This document shows, one piece after another, positions 5,402 through 8,091 of a DNA stretch of 8,091 nt. The notes under the pieces are model-generated. The model saw nothing but the letters and a program-made list of their open reading frames with translations. It was not told where the DNA came from and ran no database searches. The stretch lies in NCBI GenBank assembly GCA_014729945.1, contig WJJC01000029.1, forward strand, positions 1 through 8,091. The letters are read 5' to 3'. Positions within the stretch are counted from its first letter, which is position 1; each line of letters begins with the position of its first letter. Source of the stretch: Candidatus Bathyarchaeota archaeon (GTDB lineage Archaea > Thermoproteota > Bathyarchaeia > TCS64). Both the position numbers and the translations under genes were made by a program.

Positions 5402-6571
5402 CTAAGTGTAAAGCTGAATTACTGTTCCGTCCAGTAACTCCCTGTCCAGTCCAACCTTCTCATTATCAAAGTTAGCCGCTGGTCCCCATATGCGGGCGTA
5501 TTTAAAGTTCTCATAGAAATCATTGTGGATTTGTTTTGCTAACTCGCCAACGGTTGTACCCTTTCTGCAGACGATGGGCTCCTTCGCAGGGTCCTGCCCT
5601 GATTCCTTAGTGTAGACACGAGTGATACACAGTAACTCGAATATCTTATTTCCTATCTTTTTCGCCAGTAGCTCTGATTTTTCCATGGAGACCGGTATAA
5701 CCTCTATCGGGTTAGCTGCCTGTTTTAGCTGCGCTAGCGTTCCAGAGTCATTATTCAAGTCGATCTTATTCGCCAATACAAAAGTAGGCCGATAAACCGC
5801 ATTACCGAAGATCGCGTCCTCCACTATATCTAAGGTTACATCTCCCTTAATCCTCACAAGGGCAGACCTAATACGATAACCTTCCAAAAGCTCTATTACC
5901 TCATCCTCTGAGCAGTCCATCAGTCTACCCTCCCTGATGAACTGGCTATCTCGGCCATGACCCCTTTTCTCCACCTCGACGCTCCCTGTGGGGGGCTTCA
6001 ATAATATTCGTGCGTTCTCAAGCTCTTCAAGCACCATTAACAGGTTCCCAACCGGATCATTAGCCATATCCACTACTACAATAGCGCCATCTGCGTTGCG
6101 AACCGAAGCCAGATTCATGAACCCCTCAGCCTTTCCCTCACTACTCCCCTCGATAATAGGGGGTACCTCCACTAACTGGAACTGAATATCTTCATATGGT
6201 AACATTCCAGGAGTAGGCTTCGTTGTCCCGAAGGGCCAAGCGGTTACCTGAACAGGGCTATTAGTTACAGCTTTTAATAGGCTGCTTCTACCGGCATTGG
6301 CGGGTCCAATCACAGCCATCTGCGCTCCACCCGCTTTAGGAACATAATAACTCGGTGCACTTCCCTTTTTAGCCTGTTTACGTTTTTTCTCTATTTCTTC
6401 CCTGAGTTGAGCCATCTGGCGTTTAACTTGGCCGCACAGCTTATCGGTGCCCTTATGTTTGGGGACTAGACTGAGAAACTCCTCCATGAGTTGGAGTTTT
6501 GTCTCCGGGTTCTTGGTTAAGGTAACCTCGTTCCACTTATGCCTGGCTTCAGCGGGAAGATTAGCGGGCAA
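5402..6571 (-). CDS. TGS-domain GTP-binding protein (Obg/DRG-related) with altered G1 motif
   Basis: The product has 389 residues, numbered here from TTG 6571. It has a helical N-terminus carrying LVPKHKGTDKL (35-45), a charged coiled-coil-like stretch (about 50-70), a G domain (about 85-317) and a C-terminal TGS domain (about 332-389). Relatives bind ribosomes or RNA and use GTP as a switch. G1 reads GPANAGRSS (89-97): the normally invariant P-loop lysine is Arg95. G2 is FGTTKP; G3 is QLVEVPP, with Glu135 where Asp is usual; G4 is a normal NKID (268-271). Nucleotide binding or hydrolysis may be weakened. TTG 6571 is preferred over GTG 6580 because AGGTG at 6582-6578 lies 6 bases before it but abuts the GTG, and because the protein then begins M-PANLPAEA, which I recall as a family-like start. 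An automatic annotation may use 6580. Confidence 0.87.
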   Translation of the reverse strand: MPANLPAEARHKWNEVTLTKNPETKLQLMEEFLSLVPKHKGTDKLCGQVKRQMAQLREEIEKKRKQAKKGSAPSYYVPKAGGAQMAVIGPANAGRSSLLKAVTNSPVQVTAWPFGTTKPTPGMLPYEDIQFQLVEVPPIIEGSSEGKAEGFMNLASVRNADGAIVVVDMANDPVGNLLMVLEELENARILLKPPTGSVEVEKRGHGRDSQFIREGRLMDCSEDEVIELLEGYRIRSALVRIKGDVTLDIVEDAIFGNAVYRPTFVLANKIDLNNDSGTLAQLKQAANPIEVIPVSMEKSELLAKKIGNKIFELLCITRVYTKESGQDPAKEPIVCRKGTTVGELAKQIHNDFYENFKYARIWGPAANFDNEKVGLDRELLDGTVIQLYT

Positions 6572-6577
6572 TTTATA

Positions 6578-6582
6578 CACCT
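6578..6582 (-). promoter_or_regulatory. Shine-Dalgarno AGGTG deciding the GTPase start
   Basis: Read on the minus strand, AGGTG ends 6 bases before TTG 6571 but overlaps the alternative GTG 6580. The TATA-like TTTTTTAAAC at 6617-6608 predicts transcription from about 6586, just upstream of this site, which supports the TTG start. Confidence 0.45.
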
Positions 6583-6607
6583 ATTTAATATAGAAAAGAA
6601 AAGCCGA

Positions 6608-6617
6608 GTTTAAAAAA
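6608..6617 (-). promoter_or_regulatory. TATA-like box TTTTTTAAAC upstream of the GTPase gene
   Basis: It is centred about 26 bases before the predicted transcript start near 6586, giving a short leader that contains the AGGTG ribosome site. Its T-run on the same strand could also serve to terminate the preceding zinc-ribbon operon, whose stop is at 6628. Confidence 0.4.
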
Positions 6618-6627
6618 CCAGCTTTGA

Positions 6628-6951
6628 TTAGATTAGTTTTTGGCCACAGTTGGTGCAGAATTTTTGATCGAGTTTAACCTCTACTCCGCACCCGGGGCAT
6701 ACGGGTTTAGCTGGGGGTGCAGAAGCTGTTAATCCAAGCTGGTCACCCTTATTGAAGACCTCCTTGACGAAGTCTTCTCCTGAGCTCATATTCAAAGCGT
6801 TTTCCTTAGCCTCAATGCTAAGGGCTTCGTCGATGATCTTATCTCGTGTCTCCTCGCTCAAGGTACCATTCTCTACCAACGCATCCATGAGAATAGCGAG
6901 CAGATTTCGGTTAACTACGACAGCGTGGGGGAATTTAATATCCTCTGACAC
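6628..6951 (-). CDS. Small protein with C-terminal zinc ribbon, function unknown
   Basis: This protein has 107 residues if translation starts at GTG 6951, or 115 if at ATG 6975. I do not recognise a named family. Residues about 1-60 are helical and soluble (KFPHAVVVNRNLLAILMDAL, then a charged stretch). A short Ala/Pro linker (76-83) leads to a zinc ribbon with Cys85, Cys88, Cys99 and Cys102 (CPGC-x10-CTNC). GTG 6951 is preferred because GAGGGT at 6966-6961 lies 9 bases before it and because it begins just after the preceding gene's stop (6954); ATG 6975 would overlap that gene by 22 bases and has only a weak ribosome site. The tight spacing implies co-translation with the GRAM-domain protein. 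The zinc ribbon has the same cysteine spacing as that protein's, so the pair may share a partner; this is inference. Confidence 0.75.
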   Translation of the reverse strand: MSEDIKFPHAVVVNRNLLAILMDALVENGTLSEETRDKIIDEALSIEAKENALNMSSGEDFVKEVFNKGDQLGLTASAPPAKPVCPGCGVEVKLDQKFCTNCGQKLI

Positions 6952-6953
6952 GT

Positions 6954-7439
6954 TTATTGTACCCTCGCTCCGCATTTTCCACAGAAAGTATTACCTGCTA
7001 CTACTGGGGCGCCGCAGTTGCTACAGTACCTTGACCCAGACTGCTGGGTTTGTGGCGGTGGTTGATTATAGTTCTGTTGTTGGGTTCCTCCTCTGTTGCT
7101 GTCGCCTGACATCATTCTGGTGCTGTTAATTGCTTGAACCCAGTCACCGGCTCCGCGCATACCCTTGAAGGTGTATTTCTGGCCCCCGGCTTGAATATTT
7201 ATTGTGGCCATGAATCCCTTATCAACGCTGGTTATACTGCTTAACGGTATCTCAGCTCGGTCTTTGTGAGACCCTCGAATTGCCGAGATCACGTCTTGAA
7301 ATCTTCCAGCGGTGAAGATGAGGCGCCTATTTGTTAGGATCAGCTTGCCGTTTACGTTGCTAAAGGTTCCCTTGCTCCAAGTTACGGGGAACATTCCAGT
7401 GTCTTTTATGATTTGTTCCCCTGGTGGTAATCCACTCAT
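6954..7439 (-). CDS. GRAM/PH-like domain protein with Q/N-rich linker and C-terminal zinc ribbon
   Basis: The 161-residue product has no signal peptide or membrane segment. Residues about 5-108 look like a GRAM/bacterial-PH beta-barrel: GKLILTNRRLIFTAG (31-45) is the hallmark strand pair, followed by IPLSSITSVDKG (64-75) and KYTFKGM, with a closing helix. Such domains bind lipids or proteins. A low-complexity linker rich in Gln, Asn, Pro and Gly (about 112-136) joins it to a zinc ribbon with Cys139, Cys142, Cys153 and Cys156. ATG 7439 is chosen over the in-frame TTG 7466 because the protein then starts at the domain edge and a TATA-like box (7477-7469) is centred 34 bases upstream, giving a nearly leaderless mRNA. 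It is the first gene of a two-gene operon with a small zinc-ribbon protein. The exact target is unknown. Confidence 0.82.
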   Translation of the reverse strand: MSGLPPGEQIIKDTGMFPVTWSKGTFSNVNGKLILTNRRLIFTAGRFQDVISAIRGSHKDRAEIPLSSITSVDKGFMATINIQAGGQKYTFKGMRGAGDWVQAINSTRMMSGDSNRGGTQQQNYNQPPPQTQQSGSRYCSNCGAPVVAGNTFCGKCGARVQ

Positions 7440-7468
7440 ATGTTTACACAGTGAACAATAAATCAAGG

Positions 7469-7477
7469 CATAATAAG
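7469..7477 (-). promoter_or_regulatory. TATA-like box CTTATTATG for the GRAM/zinc-ribbon operon
   Basis: On the minus strand the box is centred 34 bases before ATG 7439, predicting a leader of about 8 bases. It lies in the 116-base divergent gap shared with the glycosylasparaginase-family gene. Confidence 0.4.
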
Positions 7478-7517
7478 ATGTTATCTCTGTCAGCTATTTC
7501 TGAAAAATGCTGGATGG

Positions 7518-7527
7518 TCTTAAGTAA
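7518..7527 (+). promoter_or_regulatory. Weak TATA-like box for the glycosylasparaginase-family gene
   Basis: TCTTAAGTAA is centred about 33 bases before ATG 7556, compatible with a very short or absent leader. It is a poor match to the archaeal consensus. No Shine-Dalgarno is close to the ATG; AGAGG at 7528-7532 is more than 20 bases away. Confidence 0.3.
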
Positions 7528-7555
7528 GAGGAAACCCAGTTTTTTCTGATATATC

Positions 7556-8091
7556 ATGGTTAAACCATTCATAATTGGAACTAGAAACGCTGGAGAATTT
7601 CTCCATGGAGGAGTCAAAGTGTTGGGCGAAGGGGGAACGGCCTTAGATGCAGTTGAGGAAGCCACCAAGCTAGTGGAGCAGAATCCTGATGACACCTCAG
7701 TGGGGTTAGGTGGGATACCCAATATCCTAGGGGTTCAGGAGATGGACGCCAGTCTCATGTGCGGAAAAACATTGAGAGCTGGAACCGTTGGAGCCTTGAA
7801 GGGTTATAAACATCCTATTAGTGTGGCGAGGAAAGTATTGGAGGAGGCACCTCACGTTATACTGGTAGCGGAAGGAGCGGAGTTGTTCGCTAGGGTGATG
7901 GGGTGTGAGGAAGCTGATCTTAGTACAGATATGAGTCGCAAAGTCTATGATACCTTTGTAAGAGACGCTTTTGAGCATGAGAAGATTGATGAGAGTCAGC
8001 AATGGGTGATTAATTATGCTAAGAGCCAGAATCTACGTGAATGGTATGATAGACTGGCTGATGAGCATCATGGCACAGTTAACATAATGGC
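7556..8091 (+). CDS. N4-glycosylasparaginase / isoaspartyl peptidase family Ntn-hydrolase, 3' end cut by window edge
   Basis: I translated this frame by hand: 178 full codons to the right border without a stop. Relatives are Ntn-hydrolases that cleave themselves and then remove asparagine-linked sugars, isoaspartyl residues or asparagine amide. The alpha-chain matches the family: GGTALDAVEEA (26-36), DTSVGLGGIPN (46-56), MDASLMCG (63-70), GTVGALKGYKHPISVARKVL (76-95) and LVAEGAELFA (103-112). HHGTV at 171-175 contains the predicted nucleophile Thr174, freed by cleavage after Gly173. The gene is cut three residues later, so the beta-chain is not visible. The N-terminus carries no signal peptide, so the enzyme should be cytoplasmic. 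The ATG is certain because an in-frame TGA lies three codons upstream. Glycosylasparaginase is the closest-looking subgroup, but the substrate remains open. Confidence 0.88.
   Translation, partial: MVKPFIIGTRNAGEFLHGGVKVLGEGGTALDAVEEATKLVEQNPDDTSVGLGGIPNILGVQEMDASLMCGKTLRAGTVGALKGYKHPISVARKVLEEAPHVILVAEGAELFARVMGCEEADLSTDMSRKVYDTFVRDAFEHEKIDESQQWVINYAKSQNLREWYDRLADEHHGTVNIM

Noticed and set aside
6752..7129. 125-codon plus-strand open frame across the zinc-ribbon gene pair
   Set aside because: It is antisense to two well-supported minus-strand genes, and its low-complexity translation (many Ser, Leu, Arg and Cys) is typical of a shadow frame.
7444..8002. Two minus-strand open frames opposite the glycosylasparaginase-family gene
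   Set aside because: Both are antisense to a frame with strong family motifs and show no coding features themselves.
1..8091. CRISPR array, insertion-sequence ends or long direct repeats
   Set aside because: Reading both strands showed no regularly spaced repeats, no transposase and no terminal inverted repeat pair.

Overview
The window looks archaeal. Several genes are preceded by an A/T-rich TATA-like box about 25-35 bases before the start codon with little or no leader. Others carry a GGAG/GAGG/AGGTG Shine-Dalgarno, and half of the starts are GTG or TTG. The protein families fit too: a single-domain KaiC/RadA-type ATPase, a TGS-domain GTPase, small zinc-ribbon proteins, and an integrase ending in an HxxRD box. 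Phylum cannot be fixed from this sequence; Asgard, Bathyarchaeia or another mesophilic archaeon would fit.

Left edge (1-1229): a tyrosine recombinase on the minus strand, cut by the window border, is followed by about 400 bases without a gene. That gap holds a hairpin plus T-tract, a 14-bp palindrome and A/T-rich promoter-like stretches. No tRNA or attachment site was found, so the element this integrase belongs to, if any, lies to the left.

Positions 1230-2245: a tight two-gene plus-strand operon encodes a flavin-reductase-like FMN-binding protein and a WrbA-like flavodoxin, with 5 bases between stop and start. Positions 2414-3545: an AT-rich gene for a CPBP/CAAX-type membrane protease is divergent from a 57-residue single-pass membrane protein. 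This is the most accessory-looking part of the window.

Positions 3580-7439: five minus-strand genes in four transcription units. They encode a KaiC-like ATPase, an ornithine cyclodeaminase/mu-crystallin family dehydrogenase, a TGS GTPase with an altered G1 loop, and a pair in which a GRAM/PH-like protein with a C-terminal zinc ribbon is followed by a small protein with a zinc ribbon of identical spacing. Right edge (7556-8091): a divergent glycosylasparaginase/isoaspartyl-peptidase family gene is cut just after its predicted nucleophile threonine.

Most of the window reads as an ordinary archaeal chromosome. The items most worth a second look are the CPBP protease with its small membrane neighbour, the GRAM/zinc-ribbon pair, the Lys-to-Arg change in the GTPase P-loop, and the unexplained structures in the integrase-flavin gap.
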